Assembly: GCF_024166365.1 (NCBI RefSeq)
Contig: NC_064842.1
Span: 28,429,001 to 28,493,000 of the forward strand
From: Elephas maximus indicus
Taxonomy: Eukaryota > Chordata > Mammalia > Proboscidea > Elephantidae
DNA: 64,000 bases
Direction: 5' to 3'
Within the stretch, counting starts at the first letter, position 1; each line of letters opens with the position of its first letter. A model generated the notes under the pieces. That model ran no database searches and had not been told where the DNA came from. It was given only the letters and a program-made list of their open reading frames with translations. The translations under genes and the position numbers were made by a program. This document shows, piece by piece, positions 43,076 through 53,897 of this stretch.

Positions 43076-44560
43076 TCATCACCTCCGCTCTCATTGCTTG
43101 TTTACCTGTATGGAGACGACAACAGGCCTGAAATATCTTACACCTATCATTGTACCCTAGAACATTACCAGGTGCACAGGAAATACCCAATAATTGAATG
43201 AGAGGCCTGAGTACTGGAGCAATCTAGCAATCTTACTAGTGGATTCTGTGTGTAGTACTAGGTAGAGGCAGAGGGGGTTTTTTTGGAAATGGTCCAAATT
43301 TGTGGTGCCTATGAAATGATAGAGAGAGTATATCTTAAATCTTTTTATGTAGCAAATTTCTTTAAGTAGGCAGTGGAACATGTGTATATCTTTACCTGTT
43401 CCTTAGCTTGAACCCACCTGACCCTTTCCAACTCTTTCTTTGAGCTGGTCAGTGATATTCTGATCCGGGAACCTGCTGGCAACTTGAACTATCTCTGTTT
43501 TTTTAGTTTCCTTTTGAAGGAGTGACCATGAGCTTTAGAGGCTTGTTGTCATTGTTAATCTGCTCTGGTCCCCTGGGCTTTTGCCTTTGTAAACCGGAAT
43601 GGATAGCAAAACTGCACTTCTAATGATAATGTTTCTTGATTTCCTTTCACTTCTTAGCCTTTCTACTACGTAGGACCCACTTAGTTTACTCTTTCAAAAT
43701 AAACAGCTCATGCTTGTTATAGCTGAAAGTTAATCAGAAACTTGTTGGCCACAGGAATATAGGACAGACAAATGTAAACCATTGAAACAAGAATAAATGG
43801 CAATTGAATCACTTGGCTAAAAATTATGCTCTATAGTGAACTATTTTCTCAATGATGGTGATAACAAGGTGATTATAATAACAACAAAAATAATTTCAAT
43901 AATACAACAGTAACAGCTCTGTGTGTGTATGTTTATACATTTGCAAACATGTCTATCACTCTGTTACCAGTGATTATCTCTGGGATAAGTCCACAGAAAA
44001 CTTTCATTTTCTGTATTGCATATTTGTCTTATGTTTGAATTTATTACAACAATGTATGTTTCCTGTCGTAAAGCAAAAAAAAGAAAACTCACAATTTAAA
44101 AAGAAAAACACTTTTATGAGAATTAATGACACTGTTGCCCACAAGTACAGTCTTTCCTATGTATAAAGGTGGGGCACTACACACCCAGCATGAGGTTTCC
44201 ACAGCAAAGAAGGGAAATTTGGGTCATTTGTATGATTTTAGGTGCTGAAAAGATCAACTCATATAAAATATTTTTTGATGTTTACAAACCTTGTAACGCA
44301 ATGACACAAGAGGTTTTGAATTAAATATACATACTTTTGGTGTACATACTTTTTGGGATTTAAAATGCCATCAGTGATTTAGTGGAGAAAATCACATAAA
44401 AGAATCTTATTAAAACATAATCTGATACATTTTACATAAAGGAGTGGATGATGCTAAACAGCTTAATGGAAACATTAATTATGAATTGACCTCTTCAATA
44501 AAGTTTCAAGGTGCCTGTTAAGATGCACATATTTCAAAGATTCATATGCATTCTAGTAAA
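43076..44560. other. Intergenic DNA, no gene seen
   Basis: 1.5 kb AT-rich DNA. The part 43960-44095 (agtgattatctctggg; ctgtattgcatatttg; ttattacaacaatgtatg) resembles an old L1 3' tail. The rest is unassigned. Confidence 0.4.
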
Positions 44561-44562
44561 GT

Positions 44563-45277
44563 AAAACCCGCTGCCATCGAGTCAATTCCAACTCATAGTG
44601 ACCCTGCAAAGCAACTCTTCAAAACGTTGAAGAGCAAAGATGTCACCCTGAAGACTAAGGTGCACCTGACCCAAGCCAGGGTATTTTCAATCACATCATA
44701 TGCATGTGAAAGCTGGACAATGAAGAGGAAGACCGAAGAAGAGTTGACACCTTTGAATTGTGGTGCTGGGGAACAATATTGAATATACCACGGACTGCCA
44801 AAAGAACAAACAAATCTGTCTTGGAAGAAGTGTGGCCAGAATGCCCCTTAGAGGCAAGGATGGCTAAACTACGTCTTACATACTTCTGACATGTTGTCGG
44901 GAGGGATCGGTCCCTGGAGAAGGACATCATGCTTGGCAGAGTACAGGGTCAGCGGAAAAGAGGAAGACCCTCAACCAGGTGGATTGACACAGTGGCTGCA
45001 ACAATGAGCTCAAGCATAAAAACGATTTTAAGGATGGCGCAGAACCGGGCAGTGTTTTGTTCTGTTGTGCATAGGGTCGCTATGAGCCGGAACCAACTCG
45101 ACGGCACCTAACAACAACAGCAACAACAAGGACAGAGTAGAACTGCCCCAGAGGGTTTCCAAGGCTGTAATCTTTACAGAAGCGGGCTGCCACAACTCTC
45201 TCCCACTGAGCGGCTGGTGAGTTCGAACCTTTTGATTAATAGCAATGTGCTTTAACCACTGGGCCATCAGGGCTCCC
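44563..45277 (-). mobile_element. AfroSINE B split by an RTE fragment
   Basis: 44563-44607 is the SINE tail (aaacccgctgccatcgag to gtgaccctg) and 45129-45277 continues it exactly (ggacagagtagaactgcc to gccatcagggctcc). The RTE 3' end sits between the two parts. Confidence 0.9.
44608..45128 (+). mobile_element. RTE LINE 3' end inserted in an AfroSINE
   Basis: Last about 520 bases of the RTE, opposite in orientation to its host SINE. Decayed frames: 44546-44782 (HLTQARVFSITSYACESW region) and 44929-45111 (QGQRKRGRPSTRWID). It ends in an (aac)n-like tail. The breakpoints fall within the stretch that SINE and RTE have in common, so a duplication at the site is short or lost. Confidence 0.9.
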
Positions 45278-45530
45278 TAATAAAGTAAAGCAATTCAAAA
45301 CTAAATTTATATATCTGTAATTTTTTAATGTAGCAATTGCTTGATCTGCACTCAGATGTGGGCCATCTCTATAATTTTGACCATGTTAAAAAAAAATTTT
45401 TTTTTTTTTTTACCGTTACTGAAATTACAGACCTATATACCCTTTATCTTCACAAATCCATTTCTGCTTCAGTGCACTGCACTGGGCTTAAAGTTGTCAA
45501 ACTTCACCTCAAAATTATGGTTACCTTGTT
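45278..45530. other. Spacer, no gene seen
   Basis: Holds a T-run (45389-45412). Nothing else. Confidence 0.4.
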
Positions 45531-45772
45531 GGTGTTGTTAGCTTCAGTGGAATTGGCCCCTGACTCTTGGAGATCCCATGCACAACAGAACGAAAGGCTG
45601 CCCAATCCTAGGCCTTTCTTCCTAGCCAGTCTTAATCTGGAAGCACCATTAAAACCTGTTCGGCATCATAGAAACATGCAAACCTCTACTGACAGGCAGT
45701 AGTGCATTGGTCAGGAATCGAACAGGGTCTCCCACATGGAAGAAAAGAATTCTATGACTGAACCACCAACAA
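45531..45772 (-). mobile_element. Gly-head SINE, copy 3
   Basis: In reverse: tRNA-Gly-like head 45772-45703 (ttggtggttcagtcatag, gagaccctgttcgattcc), RTE 5' block, then the RTE 3' end with gctaacaacacc. The middle is shorter than in copy 2 because the join between RTE 5' and 3' parts lies earlier. Confidence 0.85.
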
Positions 45773-45804
45773 CTTCATGATTAGCACGCTATCTGGGTAT
45801 TTAT

Positions 45805-46852
45805 TGTTGTTGTCAGATGCTGTCGAGTTGATTCCGACTCAGATGCTGTCGAGTTGGTTCTGACTCATAGAGACCCTTTGTACAACAGAACGAAACACTG
45901 CCTGGTCCTGCACCATCCTCGTGATCCTTGTTATGCTTGAGCCCATTATTGCAGCCACTATGTCAATCCATCTCACTGATGTCTTCCTCTTTTTCCCTCA
46001 CCCTCTACCTTACCAAGTATGATGTCCTTCTTCAGGGACAGATCCCTCCTGATAACATGCCCAAAGTACATGAGTAGAAGTCTTACCATCCTTTCTTCTA
46101 AGGAACATTCTGGCTGTACTTCTTCTAAGACAGATTTGTTCATTCTTTTGGCAATCCATGGCATATTCAATGTTCTTTGCCAACACCATAATTCAAAAGC
46201 ATTAATTCTTCGGCAGGCTTCCTTATTCATTGTCCAGCTTTCACATGCATATGAGGCAATTGAAAACACCATGGCTTTGGTCAGGTGCACCTTAGCCCTT
46301 AAAGTGGCACCTTTGCTTTTTAACACTTTAAACAGGTCTTTTGCAGCAGATTTGCCCAATGCAATGTGTTGTTTGATTTCTTGACTGCTGCTTCCATGGG
46401 CGTCGATTGTGGATCCAAGTAAAATGAAATCCTCAACAACGTCAATATTTTCATAATATCATCATGATGTTGCTCTTTGGTCCAGCTGTGAGGATTTTTG
46501 TTTTCTTTATGTTGAGGTGTAATACATACTGAAAGCTATAGTCTTTGATCTCTTCATCAGTAAGTGCTTCAAGTCCTCTTCACTTTCAGCAAGCAAGGTT
46601 GTGCCATCTGCATGATGTAGGTTGTTAATGAGTCTTCCTCCACTCCTAATGCCATGTTCTTCTTCATAGAGTCCAGCTTCTCAGATTATTTGCTCAGGTA
46701 ACAGATTGAATAAGTAAGGTGAAAGGATACAACCCTGACACACACCTTTCCTGATTTTAAGCCACACAGTATCCCCTTGTTCTGTTTGAACAACTGCCTC
46801 TTGGTCTGTGTACAGGTTCCTTACGAGTACAGTTCAGTGTTTTGGAATTCAG
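45805..46852 (-). mobile_element. RTE LINE 3' third, 5'-truncated
   Basis: About 1.05 kb from the tail to the reverse transcriptase palm. Decayed protein: 45973-46359 (ASYACESWTMNKE, ..., GKRGRHQ) and, broken, the palm with a YADD-like remnant near 46610. The tail has a 26-base tandem duplication (45815-45840 and 45841-45866). Confidence 0.92.
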
Positions 46853-46997
46853 AGAGTGTGGGAATTATGGAACAATATCAAATTTCCCCATTTGTGTATT
46901 TATCAGTATTTAAACTAAATTTCCTTAATTAATTAAATCATTTATTCAATAAATACTGACTGAGTGCCTGAATGTCAGGCACTGTTCTGGCACTTGA

Positions 46998-47207
46998 GGT
47001 GCAGGGCTTAAGCGCTTCGCAGAAAACTGAAAGGTCAGTGTTTCCAACCACCAGCCACTCCACGGGAGAAAGAGGTGGTGATCAGCTTCCGTAAAGATTA
47101 TAGTTTTGGAAACCCTATGGGGCAGTTCTACTCTGTCCTATAGAGTTGCTATGAGTCAGAATTGACTCAATAGCAATGAGTTTGGGTTTTTTTTGTTTGT
47201 TTGTCTT
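46998..47207 (+). mobile_element. AfroSINE B
   Basis: Type B copy with a worn head (gggcttaagcgcttcg), the block ggagaaagaggtggtgatc and a (gttt)n-like tail. Confidence 0.9.
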
Positions 47208-47487
47208 GTGCAGCTTATAGTCTAAATGGAGGAGATAATAAAAATAAGCATAGTAAATAGGTAAATTATGTAGTATGCTAGAAACTGATAAGTGCTATGA
47301 AAGAGATGATGTTCAGAATTACAGGTCTCTCTATGCCTACTCTCAGCACCAGATCCCAAGTGGTAGAGGCCCATGTTTTTTAAATTAAATTATCTTTGGA
47401 AGCATTTTTTTATATGAGGGATACTTTCAATTGTGGAGTCCAGAGCAGAGGCCCTGCTTGCCTAGATTTAAGGGTAACATCGAGGAT

Positions 47488-47694
47488 AAGGAATCCCTGG
47501 GTGATGCAAACAGTTAAGCAAGTACTTGGCTGCTAACAGAAAGGTTGGTGGTTTGAGTTCAAACAGAGGCGCCTTGGAAGAATGGCCTGGCAATCTGCTT
47601 CCAAAAAATCATCCATGGAAAGCTCTATGGAACCCAGTTCTACTCTGAAATATATGGGATCACCATGAGTCAGAGTCGACTCTGCCAGCAACTG
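47488..47694 (+). mobile_element. AfroSINE C
   Basis: Type C copy: gaatccctgggtgatgcaaa start. Short duplication tcgaggata before and ttgaggatg after. Confidence 0.92.
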
Positions 47695-47984
47695 GTCATT
47701 GAGGATGAAATTTGAGCAAAGGCATGAAGGAGGTGAGGGAGTTATCTGTATGGCTATCTAGGGAATGGCCATTTCAGACAGAGGGAATAGCCTTAAGGAT
47801 GAGTAAAAAGACCAGTATGCATACAGAAATGGAGAGTAGGAAGAAACAAGGTTATTGGGAGTCAGAATGTGTAGAGCTCTGTAGGACTCTGGCTTTTAAC
47901 CTGAGTGAAATAGGCAGCCATTGTAGGGCTTTGAGCATAAGTGTGACATGATCTGGTTTACATACGCATGGATTAACCAAAAGG

Positions 47985-48199
47985 AGACCTGGATGGTGCA
48001 GTGTTAAGTGCTCGGCTGCTAACCAAAAAGTTGGTGGTTGAAACCCATAAGCCAATTCGAGGGAGAAAGATGTGGCCGTCTGCTTGCGTAAAGACTAGGG
48101 GCCTTGGAAACCCTATGGGTGGTTCTAGTCAGTCTTATAGGGTTGCCATGAGTCAGGATCAACTTGAAAGCAGTGGGATTTTTTTTTTTTTTTTTTTGG
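47985..48199 (+). mobile_element. AfroSINE B
   Basis: Type B copy (agacctggatggtgcag start) ending in an 18-T run at 48180-48198. Confidence 0.92.
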
Positions 48200-48486
48200 G
48201 TAGTAGCCAAATAATCATTTGAAGGTACCTGGGAAAATAACTAAACATAAAATTGTGCATATTTACATTAACTACATCTTTTTAAATCTTATTGCTATAA
48301 TCTAATTTTAGAGTCAAATTATCTGGAGAATTTCCCACTTACAAAGTTTTCCAGTGTGTGATATATGCACAAGTGGAGCTTCCTCATATATAACTATTCC
48401 TTTTTCCTTATTGTTTCCTCTATTTTGTGTTCTCAATTACACATTTTTGTGTTCATTTGAAACCTTTTAAACAAAATTTTATTTAA
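48200..48486. other. Spacer, no gene seen
   Basis: AT-rich, nothing recognised. Confidence 0.4.
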
Positions 48487-48691
48487 TATGGGCAGCACAA
48501 ACTGTTAAGTGCTCGGCTACTAGCTGAAAGGTTGGAGGCTTGAATCTAGAGGTACCTGGGAAGACAGGCCTGGAAATCTGCTTTCCAAAAGGTCACAGCC
48601 TTGAAAACCCTATGGAGTAGTTCTACTCTGCACACACGGGGTCGCTATGAGTTGGAATTTGCTCTTTGGCAACTAACAACTACCACAACAT
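48487..48691 (+). mobile_element. AfroSINE C with an RTE-style tail
   Basis: Type C copy ending in aactaacaactaccacaac, close to the RTE (aac)n end. Confidence 0.88.
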
Positions 48692-49148
48692 GTATGCTTA
48701 ATATCTCTGTTTTAAGATATCCTTGAACCAAGTCAATACTATAGTAGTTTGATTAAAATACTGGCTAAGTACTTTACAATTCAGATATACAGAGAGAAGA
48801 ATATCCACAAATGGCATTATTTTGTGCCTTTTACAAAAAATAATACTTTGAAAGCCAGTTGTATACTATTGCCATATTAAGTCAGTCTCATTCTCTTTTG
48901 TTTTAATACAGTCATGGTTATTTATTATCTCCCATTCAAGGGAAACAGAAACTAGCTTGTTACTTAACATTTCTGTGACTTCTTTTGTCCACTGGAAAAA
49001 AAAGGATGGTGTTTTGAGATTAGTGGGTGAAAACTGATATACAAATAAGAATAGATTCACTTAGGTAAAGTTGTGAAACATGTCAAGTTTGTGCAGGGAA
49101 GTTTACCAAAATATCTCCAGCACCTAGCACAATACCTAGCACATGGTA
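48692..49148. other. Spacer; L2-like tail at its end
   Basis: AT-rich. 49115-49148 (cagcacctagcacaatacc) reads like the end of an L2 or MIR-type element that continues after the next SINE (gtagtagatgcttatt at 49309). Confidence 0.4.
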
Positions 49149-49302
49149 AACCAAAACAAACCCACTGCCGTTGAGTCGATTCTGACTCATGACAACCCTA
49201 TAGGACAGAGTAAAACTGCCCCACAGGGTTTCCGGGGAACGGCTGGTGGATTCCAACTGCTGACTTTTTGGTTAGCAGCCTGAGCTATGCCACCAGGGCT
49301 CT
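49149..49302 (-). mobile_element. AfroSINE A
   Basis: Minus-strand copy, complete except for a small deletion in the head (agcagcctgagctatgcc). Confidence 0.92.
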
Positions 49303-49397
49303 GAGTACGTAGTAGATGCTTATTATATATATGTATATAAATGAGTGATTATTTCCCCCAGTCACCTCTTTCATTAAATCGTTAGAGACTTCATATG

Positions 49398-49431
49398 GTT
49401 GGAATCGACTCAACGGCAAGATTTTTTTTTC
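49398..49431 (+). mobile_element. 34-base AfroSINE tail fragment
   Basis: ggttggaatcgactcaacgg and a T-run. Strongly 5'-truncated; no sure duplication. Confidence 0.7.
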
Positions 49432-49639
49432 CATGTGTTACCCATCTCTGGAGTATTTGCATTTTAAAAGATTGCCAGGGGAAGTGCGCAACCTTTGCCT
49501 AAAGGTATGGACTGCCAATGGTTGCCATCAGTGGGGAGATATTTTAAAGTGAGGAATTTTTCCCCAAAAGTCCCTTTAAACTACATCAATGGGCAACTGT
49601 TTGCTTGTCATTGGGTCGCATGGAAGTTTGAGGTATTAC

Positions 49640-49696
49640 AACTCATTTTGGATATATATATATGTACATAAACACACACACATATATAAATATATA
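49640..49696. repeat. TA/CA microsatellite
   Basis: Alternating (ta)n, (ca)n and (ta)n runs next to the SINE. Confidence 0.85.
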
Positions 49697-49903
49697 CCAA
49701 ACCCATTACCATGGAGTCCACTCTGACTCATGGTGACCCCATGTGTTGCTGAATAGAACAGCACTCCATAGGGTTTTCAAGGCTGTGACCTTTCCGGAAC
49801 TGATCATCAATTCCTTCTTCCAAGACGCCTCTGGGTGGGTTCCAACCACCAACCTATTGGTTAGTAGTTGAGCGCTTAACCATTTATACCACCCAGGGAC
49901 TCC
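49697..49903 (-). mobile_element. AfroSINE C
   Basis: Complete minus-strand copy, inserted at the microsatellite (ata-rich on both sides). Confidence 0.92.
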
Positions 49904-50050
49904 CATATATAGTAACAGAATATAGAATGTATATAGCAACATAATACCCTGAATTATTTCTATTTCGTGACTCCTGTGAAAAAAATTTTAGAGTTATTGA
50001 TTCTAAAGCAATTATTGTCAATTTGTAGGCTCTTTGCTTATAGTTGTACT

Positions 50051-50204
50051 GGAAACCCTGGTGGTGTAGGGAAGTGCTACTGCTGCTAACCAAGAGGTCG
50101 GCGGTTCAAATCCGCCAGGCGCTCCTTGGAAACTCTATGGTGCAGTTCTACTCTGTCCTATAGGGTCGCTATGAAATCAGAATCGACTCCAAGGCAGTGG
50201 GTTC
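50051..50204 (+). mobile_element. AfroSINE A
   Basis: Complete copy with a perfect 12-base target duplication tatagttgtact (50039-50050; 50205-50216). A small deletion lies next to the A-box (gtggtgtagggaagtgc). Confidence 0.96.
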
Positions 50205-50450
50205 TATAGTTGTACTGTTCGGTGTGACTTGCGCCCCGGACCCTCAGACCTCAAAAGTTCATGCTGTTTCCCACTACTTCTGACATTCCGCCACAAAGCG
50301 ACAATCACTGGGCGGTGAGGAACGGTGTCCTGCTCTATGGTGGGTCAAGAAGTCTCAGATGCAGTTAAAACAACCTACCTCTGGAGGGACTGGTATTTTA
50401 AGGCACATAACGCTGTTTTTTTGTTTTTTTTTTTTTTAACGCTGACCCAA

Positions 50451-50617
50451 GGAAACCCTGGTGGCGTAGTGGTTAAGTGCTACGGAGGCTAACCAAAGGG
50501 TCGCCAGTTCAAATCCGCCAGGCGCTCCTTGAAAATTCTATGGGGTTTCCTACTCTGTCCTATAGGGTCGCTATGAGTCGGGATCGACTCGACGGCACTG
50601 GGTTTTGGTTTTGGTTT
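50451..50617 (+). mobile_element. AfroSINE A, young-looking
   Basis: Complete copy with a perfect 13-base target duplication aacgctgacccaa (50438-50450; 50618-50630), intact A-box side (50461-50472) and B-box (agttcaaatcc, 50506-50516), and a clean gggttttggttttgg tail. It lies about 400 bases upstream of the CpG island. Confidence 0.97.
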
Positions 50618-50630
50618 AACGCTGACCCAA

Positions 50631-50672
50631 AACCCAAACTCACTGCTGTCGAATCGATTCCGATTCATAGTA
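50631..50672 (-). mobile_element. 42-base AfroSINE tail fragment
   Basis: Reversed tail (aacccaaactcactgctgtc) that stops after gattcatag. It touches the target duplication of the neighbouring SINE. Confidence 0.8.
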
Positions 50673-50939
50673 CTGAGAGTAAACCCTCTTTATAGCAAAC
50701 GTGTTTAGATAGGGCTAGGTTGGAAAAACACCTGTGCACTGAATTAATAATACCACAACTTTGCAAACCTCTTTAAATTTCTTTAAAGAAGCTAAGGCAG
50801 CCCTTAAAGGATGGCATTTTCCAGGCCCCACAGGAAGGTTGGGGGTTTCTCGCAGCTAACACTTCCTCCCTCCCTCGATTCCTTCCCGTGTTTCTTCTAA
50901 TCTCTTTCTCTGGACCTACACAAGGGGGATGGTGTAACT

Positions 50940-51650
50940 GTTGACTGGAGGAAGCGGATGCTTTTCAAGCGGGTGCTAGCTCCCCGGGGCCTGTCGCAGC
51001 CCACTAAGCAGATGATTGGGGAGAGGTGAGGTCGCGAGGCACGCCTCCCCGGCGCGCAGAACAGCCTGGACTGCTCCCCAGGCGCTGCGGCCTCGGCCCG
51101 CCCTCCTCCCTTCCCATTGGCTCGGTGGCTCCTTGCGTCACGCCTGCGACATCAACTCAGCCTTCCCAACGGGGGGCGGGGCACTGGACGCGCGAGGCGG
51201 GGCCAGGTGCGCACGCGCGGGTGAGTGTGTCTGGGTGCAAACAGGGGGAGGGAGGGGGTGGTGTCCCCGGTTTCCTGGGTTACCGGAGGGGGCGGGGGTG
51301 GGGAGTTCGTGGCGGCGGCGGCAGCGGCGACGACTCGGGATTTTCTGGTGAGGGGGGGAGCGTGAGGCGGCAGCGGCGACGGCGGCTACTGAGCAGGTAA
51401 AGGCGGCCGCTGGGCGCTGACGATGCCGGCGGAAGCTGGGATCCCGGACCCTGTGCGTGGCAGTTTGGAATGGGGACGGTCAGCCCGGAATGGGGGTCGG
51501 AGGCGCAGAGCTGAGGGCGCCGGGAGGATCCGGCAGGCGGCGGCGGCGGCGGCCCGGGGCTTTGACAGCAGCCGAGGCGCGTGCGGGAGCTCGGCCGCGC
51601 GCGGCCGCCGGACACTAACTTTATTTCCTGGCGCGCGGGGAAGAGGTCGG
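50940..51650 (+). promoter_or_regulatory. CpG-island promoter of an unidentified host gene
   Basis: A sharp rise in GC and CpG content from about 50940 to 51650, free of repeats. Elements seen: an inverted CCAAT box (cccattggct, 51113-51122), a CRE/AP-1-like tgcgtcacg (51134), GC boxes (ggggcggggc around 51172-51183; aggcgggg around 51195), and an NRF1-type palindrome tgcgcacgcgc (51209-51219). No TATA box, so a dispersed start is likely, of the housekeeping type. Direction + is inferred from splice donors downstream. The identity of the gene cannot be read. Confidence 0.85.
51221..51396 (+). other. Candidate untranslated first exon and splice donors
   Basis: Good plus-strand donors follow the promoter: cgcgg then gtgagt at 51221, ttctg then gtgagg at 51348, and gagcag then gtaaag at 51397. 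The last, after a cggcgg-rich leader (51310-51390), is my best guess for the end of exon 1. No long frame with protein character starts before it; the frames at 51016-51761 are GC-rich byproducts. If right, the coding exons lie beyond 64000. Confidence 0.45.
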
Positions 51651-52689
51651 GCAGGCTGGCGGCAGCCTGCTGCCTTTATTGTATTTTTTTGTCCTGTGCT
51701 CGGGGTGGGAGTTGAGCTGGAGCTGCGGCATTCCCTCCGTCGCTGGCCGGGCCCAGACTAGAAGGCTGACGACGGGAGTTGACAGTTTCCGCGCCAGCAG
51801 CCTGCCGGCGGCTCCTCGCGCTCTTGCCCCAGCGTGCTTGCCCACAGCCGTGTCCCCCTGCTGCTTTTCTCTTGCTTGTGACCACCCTTTGCCAGGTCGG
51901 ACGAGACATTCCGTCTCCAGGGAACCCTCTGGAACATCTGCTGTGTCTCCTGGGCATCTTTGTAGTCTTGGCTGAGATGTCCCTTCGCGTCTGGTGGGAT
52001 TAAACTGTACGAAAAATAACCCGGGAAGACCCCGGTATCTTAGCTTGGCGGCCGGGGAGCTGTTTCAGGGCTGAGGAGATAAGCTCAGAGGGGAGGCGGG
52101 CAAATCTGCTTTCAGAAACTCTTCCAAGACCCGATTCTTATCGGGTGAAGTAAGACAGCTCCTATACGCTCAGCAGACCGTACAAGCCCTGTGACACAAG
52201 CTGATAGTTGATGGGTTTGTTTTAATCAGATAGAAAATTTAAAGGGAGCTGAATCTTCTGTTGAATACGTTCTTGTTCAATTCGGGCCAGTATTTCCTTG
52301 AAGACTGAATTCAGCTCGCATTTTCCCTAGGGTTTGTTCAACAGATTTGTGGGACAAACTGAATTGGGCTTTTCTTCCTGACAATTCTTGGTTATTCTGC
52401 TCTGTTACTTTAAACTTCCACACCCAGAAACCTTATGCTAGTAAAGATGTTGACTCTAAGCTTTTATTTTATAGATGTGGTGAATTAATATAGGCTATCT
52501 GTTTTAAAGAGCTTTGCAAGTAGCCAGCAACTTTTTTTCAGATAGCTCTTTGCTGTCACATTGTTACTGCAAAGATTGGGAAATTTGGAGAAGAAGGGGC
52601 ATAAGGAGAAAATGAGTTACTATCATTTAATTTACATGAAAGTACTTTGTAAACTGTAAAATTATGTATATACGTATATGTATATATAT
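51651..52689. other. Putative start of intron 1, nothing else seen
   Basis: Falls from GC-rich to AT-rich. No repeat named until a (ta/tg)n microsatellite at 52668-52692. Frames at 51679-52003 have no motif. Confidence 0.4.
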
Positions 52690-53640
52690 ATTCATTAATT
52701 TGATAAATATTTATTGAGTATCCACTGTGTGCCAGACATTTTTCTAAACATAAATATTCCCTCCTTTATGGTGCTTACATTCTAGTAGGGGATGTCGGTT
52801 ATTAAACAAAATATGTGCTATGTCACAGCAGGGAAAAGGGATGATAGTGAATGGGGAGAGGGTTGCAATTGTAAATGGAGGTATATAGCCAGGGAAGGCT
52901 TCCTGGAGAAGATGATGTTTGAGTTAAGACCTGAGGGAAGGTTTTAAGCTGAGGGAACAGCAGTTGCAAAAACTCTGAGGCAGATGTGTGCTGGGCGTGT
53001 TTGAGTACAGCAGAGAGGCCAACTTGGCTGTGGTTGAGTGAGCAAAGTAAGAGCAGTAGAAATAAAATCAGAGAGATAAGTGGGTGTGGGAGATCAGATT
53101 GTATAAAGCCTGTAGGCCTTTGTAAGCACTTGGGCTTCTACTCTGAGAAGGATTTTGAGTAGAGAAGTGATATAACAGACTTACCTTTTAAAAGGGTCAC
53201 CCTGGTGGCTGGATGGAGAACAGACTTCGTTGGGCGGCAGGGGAGGTTGGGCAAGAGCAGAGCAGGGATACCAGTTAGGGGAGCTATTGGCGTAATCCAT
53301 GCCACAGATATAGGGTCACTATGAGTCGGAATCAACTCAATGGCAACAGGTTTGGTTTTTTGGTTTTGAGAGATGGTGTAGTTTGGACCAGAGTGCTGTT
53401 GGTAGAGGTGGTGAGAGGTGGTTGATTTCTGGATAAGTTAAGAGTGGAGTCAACAGGAGATGTAAACGACACTAAAATTTTTGTCCTGAGAAAGTTGGAA
53501 AATGGGGTAGATATTTACTAAGATGAGGTTTATGAGAGGAGCAGGTTTGGTGGTGAGCAGACTAGAAAGAGGACAAAATTAGACATCCAAAGGGGGATTA
53601 TCATTAGTAGAGTCTCTAATGAAGCAGTATTGAAGGAACT
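52690..53640 (+). repeat. Ancient dispersed repeat (unnamed), segment 4
   Basis: The clearest copy of the family: attgagtatccactgtgtgc, tgcttacattctagtagggg, ggaaggcttcctggagaag (52892), gctattggcgtaatccatg (53283), then, after a SINE fragment, agagatggtgtagtttgg. The family class is uncertain. Confidence 0.6.
53310..53369 (+). mobile_element. AfroSINE tail, 5'-truncated
   Basis: The last 60 bases (tatagggtcactatgagtc to ggttttg), inserted in the ancient repeat, which continues on both sides. Confidence 0.88.
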
Positions 53641-53663
53641 TTTTACATTACCTTGACTATAAT

Positions 53664-53870
53664 AGGAGTTCTTGGGTGACACAAATGACTAAGCCCTTGG
53701 CTACTAACTGAAAGGCTGGTGATTTGAACCCACCCAGAGATACTTCAAGAAGAAGGGTGTAACATCTGCTTCCAAAAAGTCACAGTCTTGAAAACCCAAT
53801 GGAGCAGTTCTACTTTATACATATGGGGTTGCCATGAGTTGAAATCAACTCAAAAGCAACTGCTTTGTTT
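53664..53870 (+). mobile_element. AfroSINE C
   Basis: Type C copy, moderately worn (ggagttcttgggtgacac start; gaaatcaactcaaaagcaac near the end). Confidence 0.9.
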
Positions 53871-53897
53871 TTTCTTGCTTGTTTGTTTTGACTGTAA

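Larger units (their letters stand above)
46935..47970 (+). repeat. Ancient dispersed repeat (unnamed), segment 3, hosting two SINEs
   Basis: Starts with the reversed L2-type tail (tttattcaataaatactg at 46942) and resumes after each SINE (47210-47480, gataagtgctatgaaagag; 47700-47970, gcagccattgtagggcttt; gtgtgacatgatctgg). Same family and strand as at 52690 and 56680. Confidence 0.55.

Noticed and set aside
51016-51975. Several frames over 90 codons in the CpG island on both strands
   Set aside because: High GC removes stop codons; the frames overlap in many phases, are rich in R, G, A and P, and cross likely splice donors. No domain seen.
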